From Alopecurus myosuroides (taxonomy: Eukaryota; Streptophyta; Magnoliopsida; Poales; Poaceae): a stretch of DNA of 64,000 nt. Under the pieces are notes generated by a model that made no database searches, had not been told where the DNA came from, and saw nothing but the letters and a program-made list of their open reading frames with translations. Numbering within the stretch: position 1 is the first letter of the stretch; every line of letters begins with the position of its first letter. Where the stretch lies: positions 12,932,826 through 12,996,825 of the forward strand of contig CM054062.1 of the NCBI GenBank assembly GCA_028641055.1. The letters are read 5' to 3'. A program made the position numbers and the translations under genes. Below, one piece after another: positions 1 through 12,179 of this stretch.

Positions 1-830
1 CAAAGTACGTATGCAACATGCACTTGATGTTTATGGCCATGAATGTTGACTTGAAATGTGGATTAAGATGGCCTTTCATATGATGCAATTCCATGGGTGT
101 TCTAAAGACCTGCAGATAAAATATAATCTGGTAGCTGATCATGCACGCTTAGAGTGCTTATCATCGCAGAATCAACACGACACGTATAGTTTGTTCAGCT
201 GGCAGTCTTGTTGACATATGGAAAGATCGTGTTTCAGTGTGTGCACTTTCAGAATTTGTATTGGTAGGGAATAATAAGTTAGCAAGTATGCAGCTAGCTT
301 CGGAGTTTTGTATTTCTACAGAATAATTACGCATCTCCTGGCTCATTTTTTTTGGAATTTTAATTTGGTACGTAGAAGATTGTGATCAATTTTTTTTAGC
401 AGTTGCACCGCGTCTCTCTCCTATAGGCTTGGTTTGTATGGACATAACGAAACTACACATTGCTGTTGTACAACCAGTATCAGGTTAATAATGAGCATAA
501 TACGTTGTCCGTAATGAACATATATATAAGCCTAGATATGCAACTTTGTGGGTTCAGCATGAAGGGTTACTGTGTGTGTAATATCGTCACTGTGTGTGTT
601 GGAGAGCAAATATGAACAGAAATGAATAACCGAAACTTTGCCTCGAAAACAAAAACAAAAAACAAAAGTAATATACGTAGTAGTACTTGCGTACAGAAAA
701 AGGCAACCTTTCATAGGTATAAGATCGAGAACTAATGCACAACAAGCAAAAACACCAGGAAACAAATCACTGCTAAAGGCCTTGTACAAAAGTGCATAGA
801 AGCTGCGGAATTTTTGTCATCTAAATAAGC
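1..830. other. Intergenic or unidentified sequence, no gene seen
   Basis: I find no convincing coding region, RNA gene or repeat structure here. The open frames are short, lack recognisable motifs and contain many stops nearby. The sequence is moderately AT-rich, with homopolymer runs near 345 and 390. It could be decayed transposon DNA or flanking intergenic DNA upstream of the LINE. Confidence 0.5.
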
Positions 831-1055
831 TTTTGGACCTAGTTTTCTAGGGATTTTGGCTCCTCCGGCGTTTTCGTCCCCGGAGTGAGATTCTGGTGTT
901 CTACCCTGATTCGTACCTCGGTTCATGTCTTTATCTCGGCTTGCGAGGGTTGAGAAGGACTAGCTCGCGGGGACGCAAGTTCTATCTCGTGGACGAAAGC
1001 TTGCTGCTAGGGCTTCAAACGGATCTAGACCTCCGGGCTAACCCGCTGTCATCCG

Positions 1056-2234
1056 ATGGCGAATTTGCACGAGGGTTCTGGAAGCGGAACGAAGATAGGA
1101 GAAGGAGATGATTCTCTGGCCAGAGCTATGCGCAATCTGGAACTTAGAGAGGGTGAATTGGATGACGTGTATATTGGAGCAGAAGATTTGCAGGATCTGA
1201 AGAAGCAGGCAAGATGGCTTGTTGTTGCAAAAGTCCATACGAGGGAACCGGTGGTTGGATCTGTTGTTTTCCATACTTTGAGAGGAGTCTGGGGCCTTAT
1301 CCATGATCCGGAGCTTTGGGAGGTTGATGACAACCTATTTACCTTCAAATTTTTCTATCTAGGGGACTGGAACAAGGTAATGCAACAAGTCCCATGGTTG
1401 TTCCAGAAATTAGTGGTGGTCATTGCAAAATACGATGGTTTTGGGTAACCCGATGGATATTTTGTTGGATCATACTAATGTTTGGGCACAAATACATGAT
1501 ATCCCGGAATTGTACAGGGTAACAAAAGTAGTTGATGCACTTGCAAGAAGAAATGGGAAGGTTCGGAGTGTAGAGATGAAACCTGCTCGTTATTTCGAAG
1601 GTGATTATGTGAGAATTCATGCAAGTATTGATTTTAATTGCCCCCTTATTCGTTTTGTTCCACTAAACGTTGGAGGAAAGAGAGAACTCCTACATGTTAA
1701 GTATGAGAAGATTGGCTACTTTTGTGATGTGTGCGGTGTCATGGGTCATGACTTGTAGGAGTGTGGGGATGGAGTACATGATCAGAGTGCGATTAAATAT
1801 ATGAAGTGGATGTTGGCAAAAAGAAGAATTTAGTCAGGACGTTAATGTTCATAGGAGGAGTGTCAAGAAGATATGGTGGAAGGGGAAGAGGCCGTGAGGT
1901 CGTCCCTTTTCTCGTGAATATAGTGACACAGCTTCTAGTCCTATGAAGAAGACAGAGGACCTTGTGGCGGAAGAAACGGAACAAGAGAAGTGGACAGGAT
2001 AGGGAATCATATTATAGCTAAAAAACTAGATTTCGATACTGAAAGGAAACATATCCTAATAAAGGTGTTAACATAGGGAAGATTCCAGGCGAGGGGAGTA
2101 TACATCCTCCACCACCGGGTTATGTACCACCAAGAGACAAGAAGCCTTCTAATAAGTTAGGTGAAGGTAGCAACTCAGTATCCAATGATAGCACATCGGC
2201 GGCTCCTCTCGAAGGAGACCGTCGAGCACAATGA
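1056..2234 (+). pseudogene. LINE ORF1, DUF4283 plus CCHC zinc-knuckle protein, broken
   Basis: ORF1 of plant LINEs encodes an RNA-binding protein of the retrotransposition particle. The first segment (1056-1448) holds a DUF4283-like region with the pattern GVWGL...F.F. The frame then shifts near 1420-1440 and continues at 1423-1833 with a zf-CCHC_4-type knuckle (CDVCGVMGH, then C). An in-frame TAG at 1756-1758 sits inside the knuckle, between its H and its last C. A low-complexity tail returns to the original frame and ends with TGA at 2232-2234, overlapping the ORF2 ATG as ATGA. At least two frame changes and two stops (1756, 1831) make it inactive. Domain names are from recall, not a profile search. 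Confidence 0.8.
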
Positions 2235-3940
2235 ATCTCCTAAGCCTGAACTGTCGGGGCTGCGGGCGGCTCGAGATAGTTCAAGAAATCAGCTACTTGA
2301 TTCAGTTGCATCGCCCCGGTTTGGTTTTTCTCTCGGAAACCAAACTGTTAGAAACGAGAGCTAAAGATTTGAGATTTAGTTTTGGCTTCCAGAATGCCTT
2401 TGCAGTTAAGTGTGAAGGTATGAGTGGTGGTCTTGTGCTCTTTTGGAACAACGATTCGGTGGTGAGTCTGAAGTCCTTTAGTAATACCACATCGATGTTA
2501 TGGTCCAAAATGAGAGCTTGGGACTTTTGGTGTGGAGGTTTACGGGATTCTATGGTGAACCCGTGAGATCTAGAAGCAAAACAAGTTGGGAGCTTCTGGA
2601 ATACATGCGGAGTGAGTACGATAACCCCTGGCTTTGTGCAGGAGATTTCAACGAGATCCTGCATGAGAGTGAGCAGTTTGGTGGAAATATTAGGCAGAAT
2701 TGGATGATGGAGGGTTTTAGGCACATGGTGGACACTTGTTGATTTACAAATATTGGCTACTTGGGTCTTCCTTATACCTGGGACAATCGAAAATATGGTC
2801 TGAGGAATATTAAAATTAGGCTTGATCGGGGATTAGGGGATGATCAATTTCTGGAGGCTTTCGGTAATACAGAATTTAAACATATCCAGACGGTGGAGTC
2901 GGACCATTGTGCCTTTCTTATATCTATTCATGGCGGATCCATGGACCGTTGTGTTGCTAGACTGAAACCTTTCTGATACAAGAATGTGTGGTCGCGCCAT
3001 GCTAATTACAATGTTACGGTTGAGGAGGCCTGGGTCCCAGCTAATGGCGACTTAGCCACGGTTACAAATGTGCTTGGTGGAGTCTATAGTCCCGAAGAGA
3101 CAACGAATTTGGCAGTGTTGGAAACAATTAAAGCATTTGAGGGATAGACTGATCAGCATCCGATCGGGATCTATAAGATCTGGCCCGTCTAAGGCAGACA
3201 AGAAAATTATGAATAGGATTTCCTAGATCCTAGCAAGGGAGAAGATTATGGAAAAAACAACTATCACGTGTCCAATGGCTGAAGGAGGGCGACTGTAATA
3301 CACCATTTTTCCATGCTAAAGCAAAGGAAAGGGGGAAAATAAATAGAATCAAATCTTTACGCCTTGAAGATGGTACTTCGGTTACCTCCCAAGCTTCCCT
3401 TGAGAACACAGCTGGACGGTTCTACCTCAATTTTTTAATTCGGATGGGCTGGAAAATCCGGAATTGGTTACATAACTAGTAGAGAGAAAGGTAGACGAGA
3501 ACATGAATGGGATGCTCTGCAGACCGCTGTCAGATATGGAGATTGAGAAGGCCCTTTTTACGATGCACCCAAAAAAGTCTTCAGGGCCGGATGGCTTTAC
3601 AGCTGGGTTTTACGTGCGCCACTGAAATGTTTTCAAACAACCAATATGCAATGCTATCAAGATTTTCTTTGGTGAGGGTGTGATGCCAAGGGAGGTAAAT
3701 AACACCATATTATGCCTAATTTCGAAAGTTAAGAATCCTATTTGTCTTACTCAATATCGTTCAATCTCTTTGTTCATTGTTTTATATAAGTTGGCATCTA
3801 AAGTTCTAGCATTGAGATTAAGACCGTTCTTAGATGAGATTATTTCACAGGAGCCCCTGATAGATTGATCACTCGTAATGTTCTTACGGCCTATGTGTGT
3901 TTTCATTATTTGAAGCGGAAGAAAGGAAAATATGGGGCTT
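2231..3940 (+). pseudogene. LINE ORF2, endonuclease and start of reverse transcriptase, broken
   Basis: The start overlaps the ORF1 stop. The opening residues (MNLLSLNCRGCG, then LSETK) are the hallmark of the endonuclease/exonuclease/phosphatase domain that nicks target DNA. The domain continues in another frame at 2500-2976, with GDFNEIL and a late SDHC motif (consensus SDH), so there is a frameshift near 2500-2560 and stops at 2740 and 2974. After a poorly preserved linker, the reverse transcriptase starts near 3540 with KKSSGPDGF and reaches KVLALRLRPFLDEIISQ near 3850. The reading is cut at 3940 by the Copia element and picks up again at 25228. Confidence 0.8.
3936..3940. repeat. Target site duplication of the Copia element (GGCTT)
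   Basis: GGCTT at 3936-3940 is repeated at 25223-25227, directly outside the two LTRs. A 5-bp duplication is the normal footprint of LTR retrotransposon integration. It fixes the element boundaries and shows that the LINE was the target. Confidence 0.9.
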
Positions 3941-6467
3941 TGAAAGCGCATGGTTCCCCCATATGTGGTTTTGGTAATTAATGACAATCCTTATGGACTA
4001 ATGTTTGCATTGAGTTATCCTTTGTAGATATTGTCCATAGGAAATAATGGAGTTCGTGTGTTGAACTCTATTAGCTTCCTTGATGGCCATTGTTATTCAT
4101 GGATTTATATGAAGAATGGTCATGGTTTGAGTTGAGCTTATTGCTAGTGTGTCTTGAAGAAAAGGATTAGGTGATCTTTCATTATCATCTTCAAGACATC
4201 ATCTTTAGAAGTGAGAAGCAAAGATACAAGGTTGATCAAGCAAGCGATCAACACTCAAAGCTACAAGTTGTACCAAGTGGGATTGTGTATCTCATGGTAT
4301 GGTAAGAATTTGTCAATATAGCTTTGTGAACTAACCCATTATATGTGTGTGTCGCATCTCTATGTGTGGTTAGGTATCTTTCCATGGGCATGAACCAAAA
4401 GGAAGATTTCATATAGCCCGTGGTCTATGTCGTCGTCAAGCGGTGTTCGTCATCTAGCTTGACGTGGAAGCTCAAGTGAAGCATCTAGAAGATATCCTAT
4501 GCTTGATGCTTGCCATCCTTTTGGAGATTGTTGCCTTGTGAAGATTTGCCGAAGGGTCTCTCCCATAATGGTGTATGGGGGAGCTAGTCTCTCCCATAAT
4601 GGTGTATGGGGGAGCAACTTGCAAGTCTTTATCAAGCGGAGTTTGTGCTAGCAAGCGCAATCAAGAAAGAAGATCCAACTTGAGAGAGTCAAGATCTTCA
4701 TCATCTAGCTCAAGTGGAATGCTCAAGTCAAAGGTATAATCTTGATAGGTTTTCTATTTTACCAGTCTCGTGTCTTCGGGAGACCGGGTTATAGGATAGA
4801 TAGCCGTACTATCAAGAGGGGCTCTGAAGTGAGTAACGTGATCGAATTGTTGTGGAGAGCTCAAAACTTTGCATACTTTCATATCATCTTTCTTGGTTCT
4901 TATTTGGCTTTTGTTTCCTTTGGGTTCTAGTACTTGTCGTGATCTTCATGGCAAGCCAAGGTTTATCGAAAACGGTTTTGGTAAGAAAAACTTGTTGCGA
5001 TTTCGGTGGTGAAAATATCCGGTTCAGCTTTGAGAATGTTTCCACACCTTCCATGTGTGGTAACTTATCCATTACTTTTTGTTTGTATAGTATTTGTTAT
5101 TACCTTTCCAACCCATTTGGATTCACCTTATTCGGAGTTCATTCGCAAAAGTTATGTGTGTTTTCGTGTTGGAGGTTTTACCGAGTGTTCCTATTTGAGA
5201 GGTATAAACCTTTACCCATTTGGTTTTATCTTCCGTTCATGTACAATGATGTTTCTCTGCATATTCTTGTAGTTATCGTCGTTGCGATTTCAACGAGCCC
5301 AAGAACATCGAAAACAGAGTCCATATGCAAAAGTTATAGCATTTCTCGTATTGGTTGTCAGTCTCAGTTTTTGCATCCGGAATATTCCGGGCCATTCCGG
5401 CAATAACAGGAAAAAGCTCTGTTTGCATCCGGAACCCCCGGAATATTCCGGACCAATCCGGCCTGGACGCGTTTTGGGCAGAAAACGGCTAGTTTTGAGC
5501 CCCTATTTAAGGGGTTTTCTTCCCCAAACCCCCCAAGCCTTTCCCAACCCGTTTTTCCTCTTTCTCTCCACCATTGTTGATTTTGGAAAGCTTGCTCCTC
5601 TCTCAATCCCTCCAATGATTCTTGCATATCTTTGAGGGAGAAGTTAGAGGAGATCTAGATCTACATTTCCACCAATCCATCCTCCTTCTTAGTGAGGGAA
5701 ACCTAGTAGATCTTGATCTTGGAGTTCTTGGTGTTTCTCCATTGTTCTTCCTCTCTTATTCCCCCATAAGCATTTGTTGCTTTGTTGGAATTTGAGAGTG
5801 GAGGATTCGAGCACTTGTGCTCTTGCCATTTGCATCGGTTGCATCGGTTTGGTCTCTTCACGAGGATTCGTGGAAGTGAAAGATTGTGAGCTTGTTACTC
5901 TTGGGTCTTGGACCCTAGACGACTTGTGGTGTTCTTGGGAGCCTCCAATTGAGTTGTGGATGTGTGCCCCGAGATTGTGGTGACACCGAGAGCCTCCAAT
6001 TGAGTTGTGGATGCGTGCCTCGGGTTTGAAGGTTGCCAATAGTGGAAGGTGAACTAGCCCTTTGTGGCGGGGTTCATCGGAGAATAGGGTGAGGCCTTTG
6101 TGGCGTTGAGTAGGCCTTCGTGGCGAGCTCACACCCCTCCAACGAGACGTACTCCCCTTTGTGGGAGGAACTCGGGAATACATCTTCGTCTTCGTGTGCC
6201 TCGGTTATTTCTATACCCGAGCTTTTTACTTATGCAATTTACATTGTGATAGCCTTCGAGCTTGAAGTTATATATCTTGCTATCACCTTGTTACTTGTCT
6301 TGCTTAGCATAAGTTGTTGTTGCATCTAGTTTTCAATAGAATATTTAGGTTGTATGCTTGTTAATTTAAACACCTAGTTTATTTCCGCATTTAGCAAGCA
6401 TTAACCGGAAAAGTTTTAATCGCCTATTCACCCCCCCCCCCCTCTAGGCGACGTCGTTGTCCGTTCA
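3941..6467 (+). repeat. Left (5') LTR of the Copia element
   Basis: It begins TGAAAGCGC and ends CCGTTCA, and matches 22764-25222 along its length. Internal features include a 30-bp tandem duplication containing CCATAATGGTGTATGG (about 4556-4615), two copies of the palindrome CCGGAATATTCCGG (5377-5390 and 5438-5451), a duplicated AATTGAGTTGTGGATG segment (about 5945-6015), three GGCCTTTGTGGCG-like motifs (6050-6130) and a C run at 6431-6442. As the 5' LTR it should carry promoter and R/U5 functions, but I cannot place the start site. Confidence 0.9.
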
Positions 6468-6469
6468 AT

Positions 6470-6482
6470 TGGTATCAGAGCC
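6470..6482 (+). other. Primer-binding site, tRNA-iMet type
   Basis: TGGTATCAGAGCC starts two bases after the left LTR. It is the standard sequence complementary to the 3' end of plant initiator methionine tRNA, used to prime minus-strand DNA synthesis. It confirms that the Copia element reads on the plus strand. Confidence 0.93.
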
Positions 6483-6521
6483 TCGTCTCTCTTTATTAGG
6501 CTTTACATCCTAGAGAGTACG

Positions 6522-8831
6522 ATGTCGTTTAGAGAAATAGAGCATGATCCCGCTTTTATATTCTATGGTAGAAATTATGATGTTTGGAAAATTCGCATTC
6601 TTAATTTTCTTACGGACATGGGTCCAAAGTATGTTAAGAGAATTGTAGATATGGATTTTCCTCCTCCAAAGGATTCTCAAGATTTATCTTTAGAGGATGA
6701 GGAAAATTCTTATCTCGATACTCTTTTATCTAATGGTCTCTTGTGCGTTTTGAGCGATGTAGTTATTCAATCAATCACGCCTTTTCGGAACGCTCATGAG
6801 CTATGGACAAAACTTCAAGATATATATGATGTGTCCAACATTATTGAGGATGATTGTTCTCCATCCACTTCCGGCCGTGATGAGTTCACATATTTCTCCA
6901 CTCCACCAACATGTGATTTGTCACAAGGTAATGATATGGTGAGTGGTGATAGAAATTGCATTGTGGATAGTGAATTTTCTATTGACTATACTTCATCTCT
7001 ATCCCATTGCAATGATCTATCTTTGGACTTAGTATCTTCTAGCACTCAAAATTCCATACATTCTAGTGTTGATAGTCCATGCATATCATGTAATAGTTGT
7101 TTAACTAAATCTCATGATGATATGCTTCCTATGTCTTGTTTTCATGAAAACAATGCTTCCATTTCCTCTATTACTTGTGTGGCTAACAATGTAGAGTAAT
7201 ACCACTCTTTGGTGGAACAAGACATGGACCTTAATGGCGCTTCTAGTATATCTTCATCATCACCATCCATTTCTCATATGTGCCTTATGGCTAGGGATTC
7301 AAAGGTATCTCCACCTTTGGAACCCACTACATCTTGTGATGATGAGGATGAGGATATATTTTATGGAGAGTTTGAGGACGAAGCCTCCTTAATGGAGAAG
7401 GGTGAGTTGGTTCTTCTTGATCTCCCTAAAGGTAGTAAAGCTATCACTCCTTTTAGTGAAATATTGGCTTTTGCTATTTATAGCGCTAAAATCATTGAAA
7501 CTAAAGGAGAGATTGAAAGAAGTGATGCCGATGAAAAGGCATCCCTCACTACGTCTCTTGAGGAAGAGTATGAGCTCCGAGTTACTCTTGAGGAGAAACT
7601 TGAATCTATCGAGGAGCTCTATAATGAACAAATAGCCTATCTCACTAAAGCACGTGACCATACCAATGCTAAATATAAAGTGCTTAAAAATGAAAAGGTT
7701 GAATTTGTTGTTGGTAATACTAATCTAATTGAGGAAAACTCTAGGTTAAATAATGAGCTTGCCAAGTTGTCTTCTTCTATTTCTAATGATGCTTGTGCTA
7801 CTAACTCCACATCTTGTGAAGCATCTATTTTTAAGGAGAATGTTGAGCTAAGGGCTCAACTTGAGTTAATGACTAGCAAGTGTGGGAAATTGGAAGAGAG
7901 TCATGAAAAGCTATCTAGCTCTCATGAGGATCTTCTAGCATCCCATACCAAGCTAAAATTAGCTCTTGAGGCTATCACTACAAAGGTAACATCTTGTGAG
8001 CCTCATGTGGTAACTAGAACAATCTCTTCTATTAATGCTATATTGCCTTGTTCTAGTATTAGTAACTCATCCTCTCATAATGTTTCTACATCTTGTGATG
8101 AGTTGCTTTCCTTGCCTTGTTTCTCTAACAATGAAGCATCTACTTCCTCTAGCTCTTGTGTTGTTTCTAACCATGTAGAGGAAAATAAAGAGCTCAAGGC
8201 CCAAGTCACTTCTTTGAAGAAAGACTTGGAAAAGTGTCATGGAGGGAGTTCCACACTTGACAAGATGTTGAGAGTGCGAAGACTTCCCAATGACAAGAGT
8301 GGACTTGGATTCAACTCCAATCTCAAGAATAAGTCCATTATTGACAAGAAGAAGGGCCAAGAACAAGAAAAAGATCCGGCCAAGATTATTTGCTTCAAGT
8401 GCAAGATTGAAGGGCACCATGTTAGATCTTGCCCTTTAAAGAAGAATCCTCTTAGTGATAAGCAACTAGGGAAGCGGCCTCTTGTTCAATCTCATGCTCA
8501 ACCACGAGTTGAACAACGGCCACCTCCTAACAAGACTCAAGCCAATGCTCCTCTTGTTGAGAAGCCTATTGAGAAGAGAGAAAAGAGTCGATGTTGCTAC
8601 CTTTGTCGCAAGAAGGGACATTTTGCTTCTTCAGGCACTAATGGTACATTATCCAACCCTATCCGTGTTGATGATGTTTATTCTATTAGGAAGGATAATG
8701 TGGGCAATGTGTTTGCCAAGTATGTTGGTACTCCAAGTGGTGTCAAGAAAAGAACCATTTGGGTTGCCAAACCTATTGTGACTAACCTCTTAGGACCCAA
8801 GTTGGTTGGGGACCAACAAGCTCAAACTTGA
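6522..8831 (+). pseudogene. gag: Copia gag polyprotein, one in-frame stop
   Basis: The frame starts at ATG 6522, about 40 bases after the primer-binding site, and runs in one frame to TGA at 8831 (about 770 codons), broken only by TAA at 7197-7199. The N-terminal region (DVWKIRILNF, then ELWTKLQDIYDV) resembles the UBN2/DUF4219 gag of plant Copia elements. A long Ser/Asp-rich and coiled-coil-like middle follows. Near the C-terminus are a full CCHC knuckle (CFKCKIEGHHVRSC) and a second one (CYLCRKKGHF) whose last cysteine is replaced by serine. The frame ends where a protease would be expected, and no pol follows. A single stop suggests fairly recent loss; a suppressed stop or sequencing error is possible. 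Confidence 0.85.
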
Positions 8832-11800
8832 TCAATAGGTGGAGTTGGAGGGCATTGGAGACTTGGCTATTTTATGAAGAATTAAGGGATCTTCATCAAT
8901 TATATTTCCTCAAGCCAAGTCACTTGGATTATATATATCTCTTGCCCATTGTTCCTCCAAGAGGTAACTTGTATTTAATTCTATATACATTGAAAGTTGC
9001 TTGCTCCCTTGCATATGTTAGTTTTGTTTCTAGCATGTGTTTGTATATGTTGTGCTTCCTACTTACCTATATTGAGTAATCTAGTTATGTTTGTTGGTTT
9101 GCACTCCATGTACTTGTGTTCTTTGTGTTGAGCCTTCATTGCTTTCATTGCTTATCTTAGTTGGCTCTTTGGGAGATTAATGGACTATCCCATTTTGGGG
9201 GAGTAATATGCTTTGCACTTTACTATCGTAAAATGTGTGTACATGAGGAATACCACTTAGTGTTGATATATCAATATTATCTATTCTCTATGTGGTATGG
9301 CATTCTCATGAGAAATTCATTTCTAAAATGTCCATTAACTTTCTCTAGTTGGATTTATTTTTGCCTCTTGTTGATTTCAATGGATTATCACATTATGGGG
9401 GAGTGATAAGCTTTGTGCATATTACAAGCCTAGAAAATGTGAACATGTGAGGTATTGCCACCTAGAGTTGATATTCTAGTTATCTTGTTCCTAAGTGGCA
9501 TGTTGCTCAAACAAGTTCCATATTTACTTAAAATATCTTGTGTCTCTCTTCTTTGGTATCTTGTTTGTTAGAGAGTTTATTGTTGCCTTGATTTTCGGTT
9601 TTTATTTGAAGCCTTCAAGAATCTCTATCTAAGCATGTTTTTTTATTCCTATCTTTTACCACATGCTTATGTTTTGTGAATATGATTGTGAACAAATCTA
9701 CCACCGAGAAATATCTCCATACATCTCTTGTCTTTGACAAGTTATAATAATTTGTGGTAAGTTTATTGATCATATTTACTTTGTCCATTGCTCTAATATT
9801 GCCTTGTTTCTTGCCAAGGATTTTGTTTGGTTCAAACTCCTATGTGTCTTCCTTGTTCTACTCAAAATTTGTTTTATGCTTTCTTGAGTTAGGAAAAGCA
9901 ATGATCCCATACTTGTGCACTTATGTTCAATTTCATACTTCTTTGGGTTGCACTATTCTTGGAGAAGCTATCCTACTTTGAGTAGATCACCGTTCTTTAA
10001 ATTGGTATTGCATCTAATAGTTCTTATTTAAACATGACTAGTGTTTGAATAATATATATGGAGAGTAAGGATTCCATTGTGTGCATTTTGTATTCAAATG
10101 CAAGATCCTAAATAATGCATTATTATTGGAAGAACTATCCTATATGCGTTTGAACACTTGTTGTCTTTAAATTTGTGTTTTATCCCAATGACTTGTCTCT
10201 TTGGAAGACGAACATTTTTTCGTCTTGGTACTTTGTGTGCTATCATGAAAAGTGTAGAGGGTTTGTTTATTCTTTGATGTTTTTTTTGGTATCTTCTCTA
10301 TTTGGTTTCCTCTATCATGTGTTGATTTGGGTCTTTATATAATTTGGACAATTCTCTTTCTTTTCACTCTTGTGAGTGGCTTCTTGGTTTAATTGGTTCT
10401 TTGTCCAATTTGTATCTTGTTTTGGTTCTTGAAAGTTTTGTGCATGCATATTTACTATATAGATTTTTTGGCATGCTTACTTTCGTTGATCCAATATATA
10501 GGATAAACTCCATCAAATCCTAAATGGCTAAGATGTGCATGAAATTCAAATTCATATTAATATGCACATATTTATTTGGAGTTTGTCCTATGTATTGTAG
10601 TTGTTCTAACTACTTTGGACCCAATGAGTTTGGGTACCATTTTGTACTTGAATTTTGTTTTTAGGTACAATGGAGATACATTGGTTGCTTGCTCCATTCA
10701 TAAGGAAGGTGTTCTCACCATGGTATTATAGGAGTCAAGCTACGATGATTATCAAACTCGCATCCTCTTCATCACCAATGTCGTCTCGGTAACAAGTATC
10801 TATCTCATGCATACATTTCTAGCTTTCAACCTTGTGTAGGTTGCTTCTTGGCATGATTTCCTTTTGTTGCATTTCTTTTGGTTCTTGCAAATGTCTTATC
10901 AAAAGCATCTTTATTGCAACTATGAGTAAGCCAGGATGATTACATACTAAGGGGATATTTATAATCATTTCCATGATTCACCAATCCCAAGTAGTTTAAT
11001 CTAGCAACTTATTCTTGAAGTATCTCATATGCAATATTGATGAATTCCCAAAAACCATTTGAATCTTTTGTGATATGCGTTACCTTTCTCGAAGCATTCC
11101 AACTATCACTTTTCCCTTGTGATATTTGTCATGCTTTGATGAGTTTTGGTTGTTCATATATATCCCTTTAAGATAAAATTAAGCTTAGTGCTTTGCTTTC
11201 AAGCAAAAATCTTATTGGTATATTAATGAACCTATCTTGGATATCATGTTCTTCACTTTTGTACCTATTTTGTGTGTGCATGTTTCTTTGTGGATATATA
11301 TCTTTGTGATTGTTGTCCACTTAGAAACTTATACACACGATAATAGTTACATCTTTAATTGATATTCTATTTCTTTAGTGACCACTTTTTATTGCTTTAT
11401 ATTCCTTGGTGGTTCCTAAAAGGCACAAGCTTTGCTTTTGTTTTGGTATTCCTTTTGCATCTTAATAAGCTTGTGGACCTATGTATTTTATCATTTGATG
11501 GTTTGTGTGTATGGGAAAGACATGATATGCACTAGGTGCTACTTATATTGAAAGACTATGTTGATGATTCTATCATTCTATTAGTCTCCTAAAAATGTTT
11601 TTCCTTGTCACACGCATCTATTTCGGTTGAGTAAGTCTTCCTTTGTCACTTCTTTATCCTTTTTCTCAACTTTTGTTTGTTTGCAAGTTGCTTTGCTTCT
11701 TTTCCAATCTATTCGGTTGCACTTGTTTGTCTTCAAAATTATCTAGAAGGGAGTGATGATTCCATGTTATGCACACTATATAGTAATTCAAATCTAACAT

Positions 11801-12174
11801 TGTGCATGTACCTTGGGGAGTTCCCTCTTGATTTTCTAGAACACTTGGTTGATCCTATCAAAATATTGATGTTGGTCAATCGGTTTTTCGGATCCTTGTG
11901 GTTGGTTGCTTCTTTGTGAAAGTATCCTTCAATTTTACTTTGCTTGTAAACCTTTGGATCCTCAATATAGTTTGATCTCCCTACATCTATTTATAGTTGG
12001 ATATATGCACTTGAGTTCACTCATATCATGAGGAATGCATACTCTATGGGGGATCTCTTACTATATTGGCCTTCTAAGCTTTTTGCCCATTTCGGCAATG
12101 GATGCCAATGGGGGAGAAGTTTAGAGGGTTTAAGGGAATTTGGTTTATGCTTTAGTTTCGTTCTTAAGCATTTT
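8832..12174 (+). other. Non-coding interior of the Copia element, pol missing
   Basis: This is where protease, integrase, reverse transcriptase and RNase H should be, but I see only T-rich sequence with short frames and no motif of those enzymes. It holds a diverged duplication of about 130 bp (around 9175-9310 and 9375-9505). Each copy contains a purine tract like the real one (TTTTGGGGGAG near 9193, TTATGGGGGAG near 9394). Further GGGGGA tracts lie near 12050 and 12107. The interior looks replaced rather than point-mutated. Confidence 0.75.
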
Positions 12175-12179
12175 CCTTT
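12175..12179. repeat. Target site duplication of the LARD (CCTTT)
   Basis: CCTTT occurs at 12175-12179 and again at 22658-22662, immediately outside the LARD termini. This confirms insertion into the Copia interior and fixes the element ends. Confidence 0.9.

Larger units (their letters stand above)
831..3940 (+). mobile_element. LINE (non-LTR retrotransposon), 5' portion, decayed
   Basis: Two consecutive decayed ORFs have the order typical of plant L1-type LINEs: ORF1 with a DUF4283-like domain and a CCHC zinc knuckle, then ORF2 with an apurinic-type endonuclease and a reverse transcriptase. The 5' edge is approximate, taken from the GC-richer leader before the first ATG at 1056. The element stops abruptly at 3940 inside the reverse transcriptase, where a Copia LTR element begins, and the same reverse transcriptase resumes at 25223. 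The duplicated GGCTT at 3936-3940 and 25223-25227 marks that insertion. The 3' end and poly(A) tail are not visible. Confidence 0.85.

Noticed and set aside
4852..5635. Frames of 184 and 117 codons in the Copia LTR
   Set aside because: They lie within the LTR, are not preserved in the second LTR, and have no recognisable domain.
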